Positions 1-13,291 of a stretch of 64,000 nucleotides of DNA are shown one piece after another. The stretch's first letter is position 1, and every line of letters starts with the position of its first letter. The notes under the pieces were generated by a model that did not search any database, was not told where the DNA came from, and saw only the letters and a list, made by a program, of their open reading frames with translations. A program made the position numbers and the translations under genes. This DNA is from Toxoplasma gondii ME49 (taxonomy: Eukaryota > Apicomplexa > Conoidasida > Eucoccidiorida > Sarcocystidae): positions 5,420,289 through 5,484,288 of the forward strand of contig NC_031479.1 in assembly GCF_000006565.2 (NCBI RefSeq), given 5' to 3'.

Positions 1-3000
1 ACTCGGAGGCGTCTCTTCCGGTCGCTGACTCTGCCTACCAGCACTGGGGCCGCGGCGAGAAGGTCGGACATGTTGATTCTGTAATTCGCGCTTTTCTCCT
101 TCACCAAAGAGCCAAGGCGCCAGCGCAGACGAGGAGGCGCGTAGCCGAGTTGGTCGAGGGCGTAGAGTGCACTCAAAAGCTGCAGAGCTGTGCAGACAGC
201 CGCAGAAACGCAGGAGGCGCGAACTAAAAAGGAGAAGCCGCTTTGCAGAATCGCGGGGGAGGCCGAGCGGTGCTCGGCGAATGCATACGCCTTCGCAGGT
301 CACACGGCGACACACACGGCTGGTGAGGAAGTACACAGGAGAGGCGGCGGTGCAAAAAATAAGAGTGAGGAGTTGAGAAAGCCTGCGGCGGACCTTATCA
401 CTCGAGCAGAGCCCTGTGCATGCAGCTACACTGCTCAGACAAGGTCGGTCGCGACTGTCTCTGCTTTCCACGCGAGCGCACTTGATTCCTGGGTCTCCAC
501 AAACCTGAAGCTTTTGCCCAGCCGCCACTCGAGTCCACCGACAGGTTTGCGCTCCAAATCAGGAGACAAAGGAAACGAAGGGTGCTGGAAAAACGAAGCA
601 AAGACGGAACAACGAGGGTACGCTAGGTGACATCTTGCACGTACAGTCGAGGTTGTCTGCTTTCTTTCGGAGCGCGAAGAGCAAACACTTGACGAAGGCC
701 CGAGGGAAGAAGCTGAGGTCCGCCGTGGTCTGCAACAGGCGAACGAGTTCGACGGCTGATAGCATGCACAGTTTGCTGACTTCCTCCACCTTCGCATGTC
801 TCTCTCGTCGCTCCTCGCCGTGATTCACCGACGGAGAACGACTCGTCGCAGAGACAGCAGACACGCGCTGCGTCTGACCTTCTGCATCGCGCTCCTCCCA
901 TCGGTGCCCGACGCCTTCTCCTTTTCCTCTCTTTTCTTCGCGTTTGCTTGCTCCCTTCGTTTCCTGTTCCGGTCTCTGGGCTGGCCGCTCTGCAGGGACG
1001 CGGACGAGCATGGCGTCCATCAGTTGCCGCAGGTCGGCTTCCTTCGGCGCTAGCGCAGCCGCGCAAAGAAAAATCCCCGCCAGGTGACGAGCAGGAAGCG
1101 TCGGCGCCTCTGCCAGGACTCGCCGGAGCAGCTGCTCCCGAATCTCCTTCCGCTTCTGCACCAGCGAGGCTGACAGCGAAGAAGAAGGAACCGAGGCAGA
1201 CGGACAAGACGGAGAAGAAGGAGGAGAAGAGGGGGGAGACCGTTGGAGGGAGTAGAGGCCGAGAACGACCTGCGCGAGCGCCTGAAGAGATCGACGTCGC
1301 GAGGAGACAACGCCACAAATGTTTCGAAGAAACGTCTCCAGGACAGAAGAAAAGCAAACATGCAGAGACATCGCAATGTCAGATAGCGCCCTTCCCTGCG
1401 ATGGTTTTGTGTCTCCACTCAGCCGATCAACTGTGAATGCCTACACCCAGAACGACTCGCGTCGCCGAGAGTGTAAACGCCCTGCCGCGCGGTACACGAG
1501 GTGCTCGATAGACATTTTCTCGATGAACTGGAGGGAGTTTCGTGGAACAGTCGAGACAGTGAACAGCCGCTGCCTGCCTTTATCAATCCAAGGGGTTTTG
1601 GAAGATCTGACAGAAAATCGAAGACTTCTGCGTTATCTGCTCAGTTCGGATTGCCGACACTGTATATGGAGTTGCTTCGCGTTCAATGAAGTAGACCGAG
1701 TTCTGCTTTAACGGCACAAGTGGGTCAGAGACGACGAACTTGAATCCAGCTGTTTTTCGACTTGGGAAACTTCTTTTTCCAGTCGTAAGAGGGCGCCTCT
1801 TTACAACAAGAAGTGAGTCCATCTCTCCCCCTGCAGGACGGCCTCCGTCTCCAGGAAGGCTTTGGGGAAGCGAGGAGACAAAAGCCAACACACAGGAAGA
1901 AAGCCTACCAGCGGGGAGAAGAGGGGAATGGCGAGAGCGACATGGTGAAGGAAGCGGAGTTCGATAGGACCGTCGACGATCCGTGAGCGGCCAAACGCGA
2001 AGACAGCCTGGGCGAAAAGAGAAGAGGAATCGAGGTACAGGAATGAGACTATGCGACCGGTGTTTTCAGATGTCCTTTTCTTTCTCTTCTCTCGCCTCTC
2101 TTCGGCTTCCATCCTGCACCTTGCCTTCTCGCTGTCTCCATTTCAAGGCGCTTTTTTGTCAAACTCGAAGACATGGTGTGCCGCTGGTACTCTTTTTGGG
2201 GGTAGGGAACGCTTTGTGAGTTTTTGGGAGTTTTCTTCCTTGCAGCTTTCCTCTTGCCCTCCTCGTCTTTGCCTCCTCACTTCCCCCTTCACATGCATGT
2301 CAGGAAAGACACAACTGGAAGCGCAGTAACGTCTCGACGCTGAGTTGTTACATCCGTTTCCAAGAACGAAGGAGATATCTGCATTGACTGGAATCCACCC
2401 TACGAAAAGGATACAGCCGCGGCGGAAAAGACAGCCGAAGACCACCCACAGGTGCAGAGCAGAATGCCGCGACACACGCTGATGAAGAGGCCTGCAAACG
2501 TCTCTGAAACCTCCCCATTCTGTCTGATGACCGACGCTACTCTGACTTTCTGAAAAAAGCGCCTTTTCCCTGAAGCAGGGGATCCGAATCTCTGAAAAGA
2601 GCTCCCCTGCTGGTGTGTGAAGAATTCGTCTCTCGCTGGAGCACGCGTACCACTGCGAGTTCGTCGGGGTCGTAGAGCGGGAGAAAGGCGTAAATTGCCC
2701 GAAAGAGGTCGAGGAGAATCGTCTGTCTCTGCAGCTCTGCGCGCGCGAGCGTGAGCGAGATCAAGAGCAGCTCTTTCGGCGAGAAAAGCCGCATTTGGCT
2801 GTGGAGCTTTTGCATACAAGAGTCGACCAGCCGCCGCAGCTCTCCCGGCGGAGCTCCAGGCCCGGCGCAGCCGAGCGCATGCATGCACCAGCAGGCGACG
2901 GCGAGCTCCCTCGGCGAGAAGGCGGCGAGAGAAGCCGCCACAGCGGAGAAAAGTGCAGAGAGAATCTCCCTGGGAAAAGCGACAGCTCCGGGCGCCGACG

Positions 3001-6000
3001 CCGCGATGGAGACACCCAGCGAGAAGAGCGTCAAGTCGCGCGGCGCCAGGCGCGGCAACTGAGACAGGCACGAGGCCTGCAGCTTCAGAACGCATGCAGG
3101 CGTCAGCAGGCGCGTCTGAAAAGAGCGAAGAAGAGTGGAAAAGAAAGACACGGGGAATGTGAGTGAGCAGCGTTTCCGAAGGCGGGAACGACCTTCTCGA
3201 AGACGTCCGATTGTGCAAAGTTCCTACTTTTTGAGGAAAACCAAGCACCGCGTTCTGGGAGAGCTCGGCAAACAAGCAGCCACCGGTGCAGTGAAAAGCC
3301 TCTTCCAACGCTTGCTCGATCTAACGCGGACTTCCGCGGAGTGGTGGAACTTCGGGAAGACGAGACAGAGACGCGCATTCGCTGCATGCGTGACGCACTT
3401 GCAGAACTGTCTCTGGACGAACCGAAAAAAAAAGAGAAACAGCTCTTGTCCTGGCCTTCCAGCCTGTGAAAGCCTTACTTTGCTGAAGACGTAGAAGAGA
3501 GCCGCGAACTCTCTCGGCGCATGCAGAAACTCGGCCTGGCGGTCGACGAACAACTGGAGCACTTGCTGCTCCATCTGCCTCACGGTTTTCAGACGCCGTC
3601 GCTGTCGCCTTCGCTCTTTGACGGCGGCGAAGAGCGCGCGTTTGCGGAAGAAGAGGTTGGAGACAGAGGCGTCCACAGCCCCGTTGACGCCTCTGTCTTC
3701 AGCCTCCTCCGCCGGTGTCGTCGGAGCGTCCGAAGACGAATCCCTCCGCGACAGAGAAGAAGCAACAGAGCGAGAGAGAGGCGGAGAGTGATATGAAGAT
3801 TGAGACGAAGAGGAGGAAGAAGACGAAGAAGAAAGAGAAGATGACAGAGAGCGAACCAGAGAGTATCGGAGGCCGTGAAGTGTGGCGGCGATAAAGAGGA
3901 TTTGTTGGGGTTCCAGACTGTGCGCCTCTCTCAGGACATTGGCGAGAAGAAGCTCGAAGAGGGGAAACTGGTCGAACCTACAGCGAACGAGGGAGGCCGC
4001 AAGACTGGCAGACAGTGGTGGAAACGCGAGTGTCAGAACGCAGCCGCGACGCACCTCTGCGGAGGCGACGAGGACGGCACACGAGGAGAGAGAAGGAACG
4101 ACAGAGAGGGAGGCTATGGAAGACTGAGAAGGAGAGACGGGAGAGAAGAAGTAGGTGGAACAGGAGAAGAGAAGAACGCCAAGGAGCAGCACACCGGGAA
4201 GAAGCCTTAGAGGCGAAAAAGAAGCAGGGAAGAGGAAGCAGAGAAAAGAAATCAGAGCAAAGCGGCGATAGGGACGACGCTTACGCATGAATGTCGCGAA
4301 GGCCTTGAAGAAGATGAAGGGCCGCCGGGAGGGTCAGACCATGAACATCTCGAAAAACAGCTCTTTGGATAACATCACAGACCAGAACATCGTCGACTGC
4401 TGGAAAACGCCAAGACACAGATGAGGACTGCGAAGAAGACAGGGAAGAAGAGAGGGAAGAAGAGACAGAAGAAGAGAGAGAAGACGAGAGAGAAGACTGA
4501 GGTGAAGAGGAGGGCGGGGCGGTTATCTCCTGGAAGTGAGACGCAGCTCTCGTTTTCTCGCTGGAAACCTCTTGTTCAGTTCGATTTCTTTCTGCGTCGC
4601 CTGCGACGACTTTGCCCTCCTGTCTGCGCTGGTGTCCAACTGGGAGAGAAGGGTGCAGCCGCAGGATTTTGAGACTCAGAGACCTCAAGAGCCGTTCAAC
4701 CTCCTCCTCTTGCTCGCGGCGGCGAGGCAGCGGGGAGACAACGACTTCCGCACCCACCTCTCGGAGAGAAAAAAAGCTCTCAGCCAAACGCTCGACGCTT
4801 TCAGACCGACGCGCGACGGGAACACAAGCTGAAGAAGACTGGGGAGAAGAAGACTGAGGGGAAGAAGACTGAGGGGAAGAAGACTGAGGAGAGGAAGACT
4901 GAGGGGAAGAAGACTGAGGGGAAGAAGACTGAGGAGAAGAAGACTGAGAGGAAGAAGACTGAGGGGAAGAAGACTGAGGAGAAGAAGACTGAGGAGAAGA
5001 GGCACGCTGGAGAGGGAATCCTCTAGTGTCAACGAAGAAAGATCGTGTGAAAGGGTGGGAGGAGAGACAGGCGACAGCGTCGAGAAGGAGAGCAGCCTCG
5101 ACAGCTCCTAGCTCTGGGCGTTGGCGAATTTCGGCCAGGAGCTGCGCTGAAGAAAAACGAAGCATACAGGAGAGAGAAAATCCACACGAAGCGGGACCTG
5201 CGGGGAGGCAACCGACCGAGGAAGCAGCAGGCGCGCGAGAACACAAGGACACAAGGCGAGTCGGAAAAGGAGGTTTCACCGCACCAGGAACGACGCGCAA
5301 AACCCCACTGTGTGAGAGCTTTGAATCCTGCGGCGAGCCTGAAAAACGCAGGAGTCTCTTTCGTTCGTAGGGACGAGGAATCGACAGAGATGGGATAATG
5401 TCGGACGCAGCAGTCAGCAGTCGAGCTGAATATCGAGACCTTCAACTCGCTACTCGACTTCTCGACTCAATTTTTTTTCAGAAGAAGACACACTTTCCAA
5501 GCGTCAACGTCTCTGCAGAAATCCAGTTCGGGACTCGGGGGCCGGCCTGTGAATGAATTCCTGCACCGCCAAGAATTTTTTGTACGCACGAGAAGATGGC
5601 AAGGCAGCGAGAGGATGCAACCGAGTCGGCAGGCGAAAGAACAGGGAGAGAACGATGAGGTGCACTGCTTCATGAAGGGGAGAGAGGAAGACAGCTAGAG
5701 GAAGCCTGGACAGGGGAAATCCGTTAAATCGTTTCTGTTCCGTTCAACTCGGAAGAAGAACTCATTCTTCATGGAGACAGTCTGTTCTCGGCTGTTCTCG
5801 AGAGTCTTTGCTCCACACAGAAGGCTTACCGAGCAGCAGAAAGACGGGAGGAGGCGACGGTCCAGCAGGGTCGCTCTTCTTCCCACTGACAGCATTCGAA
5901 GCTGCAGAAGAAGAAACGAGCGAAGAAGCGGGTGCGAGAGAAGCGGCCGCGAGAGAAGAGGCCGAGGCAGCATATGCAGCAATCGGACCTGAGGCGCCAG

Positions 6001-9000
6001 GTCCCCCGACAGCGTCGATGGCCGTTCGGAGCAAGTCGGCCCACAACGCATTTCGCCACCGCTTAGGGTCACTTGTCTCCTGTTCGCGAGAGGCCCCCCA
6101 TCGCTCGGAGCATGCGAGGCCTTCCTGCCCTTCGGAGCGCTCCAGACGCGCAGCCTCGCCTTCCTCCAGTCCCTGTCCTTCTTCGTCTCGACCATACGCA
6201 GGGTGATACTCAACAGCCGACGCAAGAGCAGCAGAAGGAGGCGGCGGGCAGAGCGAAGAGAGAATACCCTGACCTCGTGACCTTCGCACAGAGGCGCCTA
6301 AGGCGTCGGGGCTGATCTGATGGAGGCGGAGGAGGGCATGAAGGAGATTGAGAAGCGTTCGGGGAGAAAGGTTCTTCCACGCGTCGGCTTCTACCCTCAG
6401 AAATCTGCGACAGAGTGACTCAAGAACAGCCTCCTGATGCTCGATGTAGACGCTCCAGAAGCTGTGCATGTCATCCAAAACTTGGTCACCGTCGCAGAGG
6501 TCGCCTCTTCTCTTCGTCTTTCCTCCTTCTCCCACAGGCGCAGGCGCCAGCGACGCCAGATGCTTCTCTCGTAAGACAGCGAACTGCTCTCTCATGAATC
6601 CATCTCGGAGAAGCAAAACATCTGTGAGTCTCACGAGCCCTACAAGAGACAGAGCGTTTTCTTTCTCTCCCTCCCTTTCCTTTCCCTCCTTTCCCTCCTT
6701 TCCCTCCTTCTCTCGTTCGACTTTATTTTCTTCCTTCTCGGTTCTTCGCTCGAAGACGAATGCGCCCGTTTCAGGGTCCTCGGCCTCGCTCCGACTTTCG
6801 CAAATCCCTCGTCCCTCCACCGCCTCCGCCGCAGGTAGACAACGCGCCTCTTGAGTCTTCCATGCAGCTCGGCGTTGTACAGATTTCGCGTCTCCTGCCT
6901 CGCGCGCGTCTCCTGTCGCTCGGCCGTGTGTGTCTGTGGCGCCGGTGTCCAGAAGGAGGAGCCGGCAGAAGCTGCTTATGAAGAGTTCGTTCAATTCCGA
7001 GGCGTCGAAAACATGCATCTGCTGCGCGTACAGGGGATGCCTCAGAAGCCGGTTGACGGACTCGGCGTCTGAACTGTCTCGGTCTCGAACGAGTGCCTGA
7101 CTTGGCGACTCGGAGACAGCTGTCGAAGGCGAAGGCGAAGACCGCGCGAAAGAGAAGTCAAGCGGCGCGTAGTGGAAGAGCGCCAGGGCCTGCAGACTCA
7201 CGGCGATGCTCTGAGAAAGAGAAGCAGAGCCGCAAACCGCATGCAGGAAGGTTGACGTGGATTCGAGAAACAAAAGCGCGAAACACAGAGAAGCGTGGAA
7301 AGAGAGAGAGAAGAAAGGGGAAACGAAACGCATGCAGGACGGCCACTGGCTGTGACCCAGCAGAGACTGAAGGAGAGAGAAGGCGAGAGAAGGAGAGCGA
7401 AGAAGAAACGCGAAAAGGAAAGGAGATGGAGGAAGAACAGGGCAAAAGCAGGAGGAGGAGATGGCAGTGACGAGGAAGAAGAACAGACCCATCGGGGATC
7501 TCAGATGAACCGCGAGAAAAGTGAGAAGAAAAAAGGCGAAGGAAGCCTCCAGTTCTCCAGTCTGCTCGTTCTGGACTGACATCGGGAGAGAAACGAGGCT
7601 GGGAGGGTGAGGAAGCAGAGAGGGCCAGAGTCGCAGCCAACGCGTTGAAGTAGCCTTCGTATTCTTTTTTCCGCGACATGTGATGTTCAAGTTTCTCTCG
7701 AAAAGAAGAAGTCGCGCATGCAGAGGAACCATATGGACCGAGCTGAGTCGCGTCGCTCGACCTGAAACGCGCAGCGGAGCCGCATCGGGAACGCAAATCG
7801 ACTCATGCCGCGTCGCGAACATCACCGAGTCAGCTTAGAGGCTTCGGACGTAGAACTCCACCCCTTGCAGCTGCCTCAAGCAGGCGACGCAGAACTGTAG
7901 AACGGTTTCCGAATAAACAGAGAGACATCAGAAGACGGTGGACGCGACTTTCGCTATGAGGTACCGACAGCTACGTAGGGCATCCGAGAGCCGGCAGCAA
8001 GGAAACGCCGCAGTAAAAAGAGGAACGAGGAGTGAAGAGACGAAGATACCAGTGCATTATTTGCAGGACATAATCCCTGCAACAGCGCAGCATATGGGCG
8101 TGCTCTCGGATACGCAAAGTGAACAACTCGAAAACCATACAGAACTGATACACTCCACAGAGAAGAGAAGGGATAGGGTCGGAATGAGGAGAGGAAACGA
8201 GGAGAGAGAAAGAGAGAAGACGAAGGAAAAGAGAGAGAGAGGAGGATGAGAGAGACTGCAGACGGCGAACAGAAGAGAGCGAGAGAAAGTCTGGAAAGAG
8301 AGAAACAAGAGAGCAGAGGACGGCAGTTGGCGGAGAAGAAAAAGATAAGGGAAGACAAAAACACAGCTAGGTAATTTGATTCCAGAATCGGCGAAGCTGT
8401 GTCGAGCAAATTTCGTTTTTCTATTTGCCTCAAGTCCTCTGGACAGAGTGCATTTTCCTCAGCATTCTTCTCCTTTTCCTTCTCCACCGACGCTCAGAGG
8501 CAAAAGAAGACATCAGTGGCGCTTCCCTTCATGCAGATAAATAATGACAGCTACTGAGGTAGAGAAATGCGAAACTCCAGATGAATGGACGCAAGCATCG
8601 ATACCTGCAGTCACCACAGATGCAGACGAGTATAGATGAAGATCGACACCGATACAAGGATACAGACCCACAAAGATTCGCGCAGGTATACGAAGAGAGA
8701 CGTTAGTATGCGCCGGTATACATCGATGGAGATAGACAGTGTCGTCTGCTTCCGGCGATCGGGGACTCCCGCGACTATCATCGCAGAGGAGCTCTCCAGC
8801 TCTCCAGCTCTCAAGATCCAATTCGAAGCAGGTGCCCTCTGCTTCCAGTGCAGAAAGGAGACAGAGGCACAGAAGCCGTTCTCTCTTCTCCTTACGTGTG
8901 AACGTAGAGCCGCGCAAAGAAGGGAAGAAGACGCGAGGGCAGCGCAGAAGCCGCCGAAGAAAGGAAACGCTCCTCGGTCATTAAACGCCGAAGCAAGTCT

Positions 9001-9201
9001 AGGCGATCTGCAGTGTGAAAGATAAGACAATATGAAAGAGGAGGAACGAAAGTCTCTCAAAAAGAAACAGAGCAACGCCTGCTCCGCCGTCCTCTTCTAC
9101 AAAGACAGACATACGTAAGGGGCTTCACGGGACCGTTGGTAACAGTCTAGAGCAATATACAAATATATATATATATATATATATGTTCACAAATACACAT
9201 A

Positions 9202-9239
<38 letters not shown>

Positions 9240-10633
9240 TGCAACTGGATGTTTATATCTCTCTGTATCAACGCACATCTTCCTGCATGTGCAACTCTTT
9301 TTTGAGTAGGTCACCACATCTCCTGACATTTATTTATTTCTCTATCTGTATCGATTTATAAAGATGACGCAATTGTCGCCTTCCCTATTTCACGCTTTTA
9401 TTTCACACACATGAATATATACATATATATATTTACAAATACACGCAAATCTTTGTCTATAAACATATATGAACATATATATATATATATATATTAAATA
9501 TATGTATATGTATATAAAAATGCATATGCATGTATACAAATGTATATCTGTGTATATGGGTGTACATGTACATATCCCCATAGATGTGCATATATGTACA
9601 TCTATAATCTCCTCCCTGAGGCTTCCGATCCCTTACGCAGGTTATAGAAACTCGCTGCGAGGAGAACGAGAGGTATGTGTTGCAGTCTCTCGCTTTCTCC
9701 TTGGAGAAGAGAGTTGAACAGAGTCTCCCGTTCGTCCGAAGCGTCGCGAGAGGCCAGGAGCGAACCGGAGCAGAGACTCTGTGGTGCTACATCCTTTTTT
9801 CCGAGTGCATGCGCCAGCCAGCCTTCCAGCAGCCTCGCCACCCGGCTGTCACAGGAGGGCGGCGCGAGCAGAGAAAGCAGCCACAGCTGACTGGAAGGCG
9901 TAATGGAAGGAGAGGCAGGGGAGACGCGAGAAACGGCATCTCGCGGAAGAAGCGATTGCCAAGATCCGTCGAGAAAAACGCTCAGAGTCTCACGCGATGC
10001 CGACGAAGACACAGGTCTCTTGGTGGTGACTCGACCAAGCGGCGAGACGCCCGCGGCGTCCTCCGAGCTCCTCAGAGGTTCTTCGCCTCCTGACGCCTCT
10101 GGGTGGAGAGACGAGGCGAGAGAAAGGGCATAGGATGTCGCCGCAGCCACCGGACTGTGGGGACTTTCTTCTCTGTTAGGTCGAAGAGAAGGCGCGCGAG
10201 AGCAGGCCGCGCCAGGGAGAACGAGAGGTGGACGGCGAAGAAGGTGACGAAGAAGCAACAGCTGCGAAGGAGACACCTTGCAGGAGGAAGAGGGACAGCT
10301 GCGACGCTTAAACGGTTCCACACTGAAACTGTTCCTAGAAAACAGAGAAGAAGGAGAAGAAGAAGAGGGAGAAGAAGAAGAGGGAGAAGAAGAAGAGGGA
10401 GAAGAAGAAGAGGGAGAAGAAGAAGAGGGAGAAGAAGAAGAGGGAGAAGAAGAAGGGGAAGACCCAGAAGAAGTGGAAAAGTCATGAGAAGGAGGAAAGA
10501 ATGGTTGTTTGGGTTTCCTTCGGTCGCGATGGTAGCTAGAGAGAGAAGAAGAAAGCCGCGAGGAGGTTCGCAGGACATGAATCCGGCAAGGTCCTCGCGA
10601 AAGGTGAGGTGAAGAGGCAGCGGGAAGACCCAT
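1..10633 (-). CDS. HPR/OPR-type helical-repeat protein, probable organellar RNA-binding factor (3' end off the window)
   Basis: Phase-consistent model with exons (high to low) 10633-9637, 7696-7581, 7210-5830, 5146-4285, 3977-3479, 3115-2651, 1335-645 and 187-39, about 1720 codons visible; the last donor (GTAGGC) means more exons lie left of base 1. The start at 10633 (MGLPAASSPHL) opens an Arg/Ser-rich, acid-poor N-terminus resembling a mitochondrial transit peptide. Scattered blocks show a recurring helical hairpin, for example LAPRDLTLFSLGVSIAA, FSPRELAVACWCMHAL, FSPKELLLISLTLARAEL, QQILFIAATLHGLRYSL and LQLLSALYALDQLGYAP. This is the pattern of heptatricopeptide/octotricopeptide proteins, which in apicomplexans are usually organellar RNA-binding factors and often end in a RAP domain; a RAP domain would lie outside the window. 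Ser/Pro/Gln tandem repeats separate the helical blocks. The family is inferred from pattern. The junctions around 7696-7581 (weak GTCAGT donor) are the least certain, and exon 7210-5830 may hide one more intron near 6640. Confidence 0.68.
4838..5000 (-). repeat. 15-bp in-frame minisatellite encoding PQSSS repeats
   Basis: About eleven copies of a 15-bp unit (gaagaagactgaggg on the plus strand) lie inside coding exon 5146-4285 of the helical-repeat gene and translate on the minus strand as repeated SSPQS. The unit is a multiple of three, so copy-number change keeps the frame. It falls between helical blocks, as expected of a disordered linker. Confidence 0.85.
9155..9605. repeat. (TA)n / (GTATA)n microsatellite cluster in intron 1 of the helical-repeat gene
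   Basis: Two TA-rich blocks (about 9155-9235 and 9411-9600) sit in the 1.94-kb first intron (9636-7697), close to the donor side. No coding potential is seen. The rest of this intron (7697-9154) holds no supported feature. Confidence 0.9.
10340..10458 (-). repeat. 15-bp in-frame minisatellite encoding SPSSS repeats
   Basis: Roughly seven copies of gaagaagaagaggga lie in the first coding exon of the helical-repeat gene, just after the putative transit peptide. On the minus strand they read as SPSSS repeats. The period is again 15 bp, as at 4838-5000, which preserves frame. Confidence 0.85.
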
Positions 10634-11121
10634 TGTGATTGCTTTGGAAAGGCGGCAGAAGACCAGCGGAGGCGAGAGGACCGATGGAAGAGCAGAGAGA
10701 GAAAGACAGAGTTCCGGTTGGGAGGGCGAGAGACTGGAAAGACGTAACGACCAGCGGGGGAAGATCCTGCGTTTGGGCCGCCGCGAAGAGACCATCACGA
10801 ACAGGGGGAAAGAGCAGCGGAGAAGAGAAGGCGTCGAGTCCAGTGAGAGGCCGAGAAAAGGAGAAGTTCCATTCGCGACAGTTTTCACAAAGCCAGATAC
10901 CCGAGGACGCAGGTTTCTTCTTCTCTCCTCGCTAGTTTCTCGCGACTCAAAAACGCTGCAGCCTTGTTTCTTTCCAGGTGCTTGTCGAGGCGTCCGAACA
11001 CCGGGGACCCCCGGTCTCCACAGGTGAAAAAACAAGTTTTACAGAGATTCTGGCGTTCCTCTTTCATCTCTGTCCTTTCTCCTCGCCTCAAAGAAAAATC
11101 GATTGGCTCCCGACACACATC

Positions 11122-11129
11122 GCATGCAT
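11122..11129. promoter_or_regulatory. GCATGCAT palindromic element upstream of the helical-repeat gene
   Basis: GCATGCAT lies about 490 bp upstream of the start codon at 10633 (minus-strand gene). TGCATGC-type palindromes are an established enriched upstream element in T. gondii promoters; assignment to this gene is inferred from position. Confidence 0.4.
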
Positions 11130-11308
11130 CGACAGCCGGAAGAGCGAGCGCAGCTGTGGACGGCGCCCAGAAAGGTTGGAAAAAAAAGCTGCAGAAAACG
11201 GGGAAAACGGCGAAGGAAAACATGGGAGTTTCTCGGCTTTGAACTCCTCTCTCGCGCACATTCATTCCATCTGCCCTCTTGTTTCCAACCTGTTTTCGCC
11301 GCGTCGTC

Positions 11309-11316
11309 TGCATGCA
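11309..11316. promoter_or_regulatory. TGCATGCA palindromic element upstream of the helical-repeat gene
   Basis: A perfect TGCATGCA palindrome lies about 680 bp upstream of the 10633 start and 190 bp from the element at 11122. Two such elements within 200 bp fit a promoter region. Confidence 0.4.
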
Positions 11317-13291
11317 TAGCCTCAACAACAGAGAGACACCCCCGAGAGACTCCAGAGAGACCCGGCAAAAAAAAAACGCCGCCAGGCAGCGTCGGCGTTA
11401 GGAGTAGAGACACAAAGCAAGATCTATTTTCGTCGCTGCGTTTCGCGCTCAACGAACTCCATGCTTCGCTTCGAAAGAGGGGCAAGGCCTGAGAAACAGA
11501 CTTTGCAGAGAAATCAGAAAACAGGAATCGAGAAGTCTTGACCAAACTCGAGAGGCCCCTGCTGGCGGCCAAGAAGACAGGCTGGGGCTGGCGGTCCAGA
11601 ACAGTTTTTTTCGCACAGTGAAAACGGACTCTTTTGACACCTCTGGGATGCGGACGGTCCCTGTTCTTGCTTTCTTAAAAGGAATTTGAGCACTCTTACC
11701 TGGGGTGAGTACGAACCTCTCGAGTTCAGAAGCGTTTTTCTGCGGATCCCGAGACATTGGGGAAGTAAGCGGAGAATGAGGAGCAAAGCCGCGTTTTCCA
11801 GTTTTTCTTTGGGTTACTCCTTTCCGCGTCTTTGCCGAGTGGATACGAAAAAGATCCATAAGGCGCCTCGTGTGGCTTACGGCTGTCTGCAAGTTGCAGG
11901 ATATATATGAGTACATCCAGCGTTGAGAGAAAGCAAGTCGCCGATGGTCCGCATGAGCTCAGCGAACTTCCATTTCGAATTCTACAGCCATTTCAGAATA
12001 CAGAGTGCACCACTGGCCGGAGCGTTTGGTGGAAGCAAGTTTTTCGTGATCTCTTTTTCTCTCACTGCTCGATGTACTGTTTCCAGCCCCATCGAGCGAG
12101 GAGTGAGAACACACGAGCAGAGTCATTCGTCGGCTTTCCCCAGGATCTTCCACGAAAAAGAGGCGCGGTAGTAATCTTGTCCTGCGTTTCAGCTTCCCTC
12201 TGCGCTTTTGTCGAACTTCCACGGCGAGGCTGTGGAAATGCCGCGCTTGGTCGGCTACCGAGGAGAGCTTCCAACGCTCTCGAGTGCGTATCTCAGTTTC
12301 GTTGGTTTTTTTTCCAGAAAGCCCCCGGAGCTGCTTGACATCTACGACCTCCAGTGTCCATTCTGGCTGAGGTGCCTCCTGTCTGGCGAGCCTGTCGCTA
12401 CAGAGGCCTCGGAGTTGCCGTTTACACAGTGACAACTCGCAAGATGGCCGGACCTCTCTAGGCCTTTTTAGCGCCTTCTTGGCAGAAGAAGACTGCACAC
12501 GGGAGCAAGTCTCCAGTCTAGTTTGGAAATCCAACGAAAGCTTTGTGTTCTTTTCAAGGCTGAGAGTGGAACTTGCAATCGGAAACCGGCCTTGCAGAAA
12601 CAAAGTGAAAAACGCATGTCGGGAGTGACACACCTAGTTGTCGTGTACCCCAGAGGAAAAACGCAAGCTGCTCTGATTCCCCGCTGCTTTGTCGGTCAGT
12701 AGAAGGCGTTCCTACACACTAAATAAATACGCCGTGTCTTGCGGGGAAATCTCCAGCATTCGCAGTCCCCTGCAGCTACGGGTGAGACCTGGCGCCCAAC
12801 CTTGTCAGTTCTCGTTTTTCCACCCTTCAGAAAGCGTATCGCTTTTTCACTCTGTCTCGTGTTTGTGAGCCCAGCACCGGTGCGTGGTTTTCTCTGCAGT
12901 CGAACGCTGGAGAAGTTAAGCAGTTACCGTCAGTTTCTCTGCACCTGCGTCTCCTCGAAGAAGTCGCGAGCAGGAGCCGTCGAGTGGGTTCACACCCTTC
13001 CTGCGTTTTGCTCTGTCACATCGCACAGCTGCCTGCGCAGGGTGTCGTGTGAGGTGGAAAAAAAGACTTTGAACGAAGCCGAAAAAAGGGATAGTGCAGA
13101 GGAAAAACTCGCCCTGAGAGTCGATCTCGGTGCTAAGGAAAGAGAGTCGCGTTCCCCGCTATATCCACAGCTACTCTTGCGCATGTCCTATCACGGAAGA
13201 AAAAGGTCTTCAGTCGCTGATGACAGTGCGCGGCTGTCCTTCCACGGCATCGCGCGTTTCGCCTCCACGCGTCGTGTCTGGCAGAGCCGCG

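Larger units (their letters stand above)
10634..13291. other. Intergenic: Cdh1-like 3' flank and helical-repeat gene 5' flank
   Basis: No convincing coding block is found on either strand. It should contain the 3' UTR of the gene ending at 13292 and the promoter and 5' UTR of the gene starting at 10633. Short open frames on both strands have no protein-like pattern or splice context. Confidence 0.6.

Noticed and set aside
2400..2545. Possible extra exon of the helical-repeat gene between 2651 and 1335
   Set aside because: An acceptor and an open stretch exist, but the frame runs into a stop (about 2347) and direct splicing 2651 to 1335 keeps phase 0 and continues the helical pattern.
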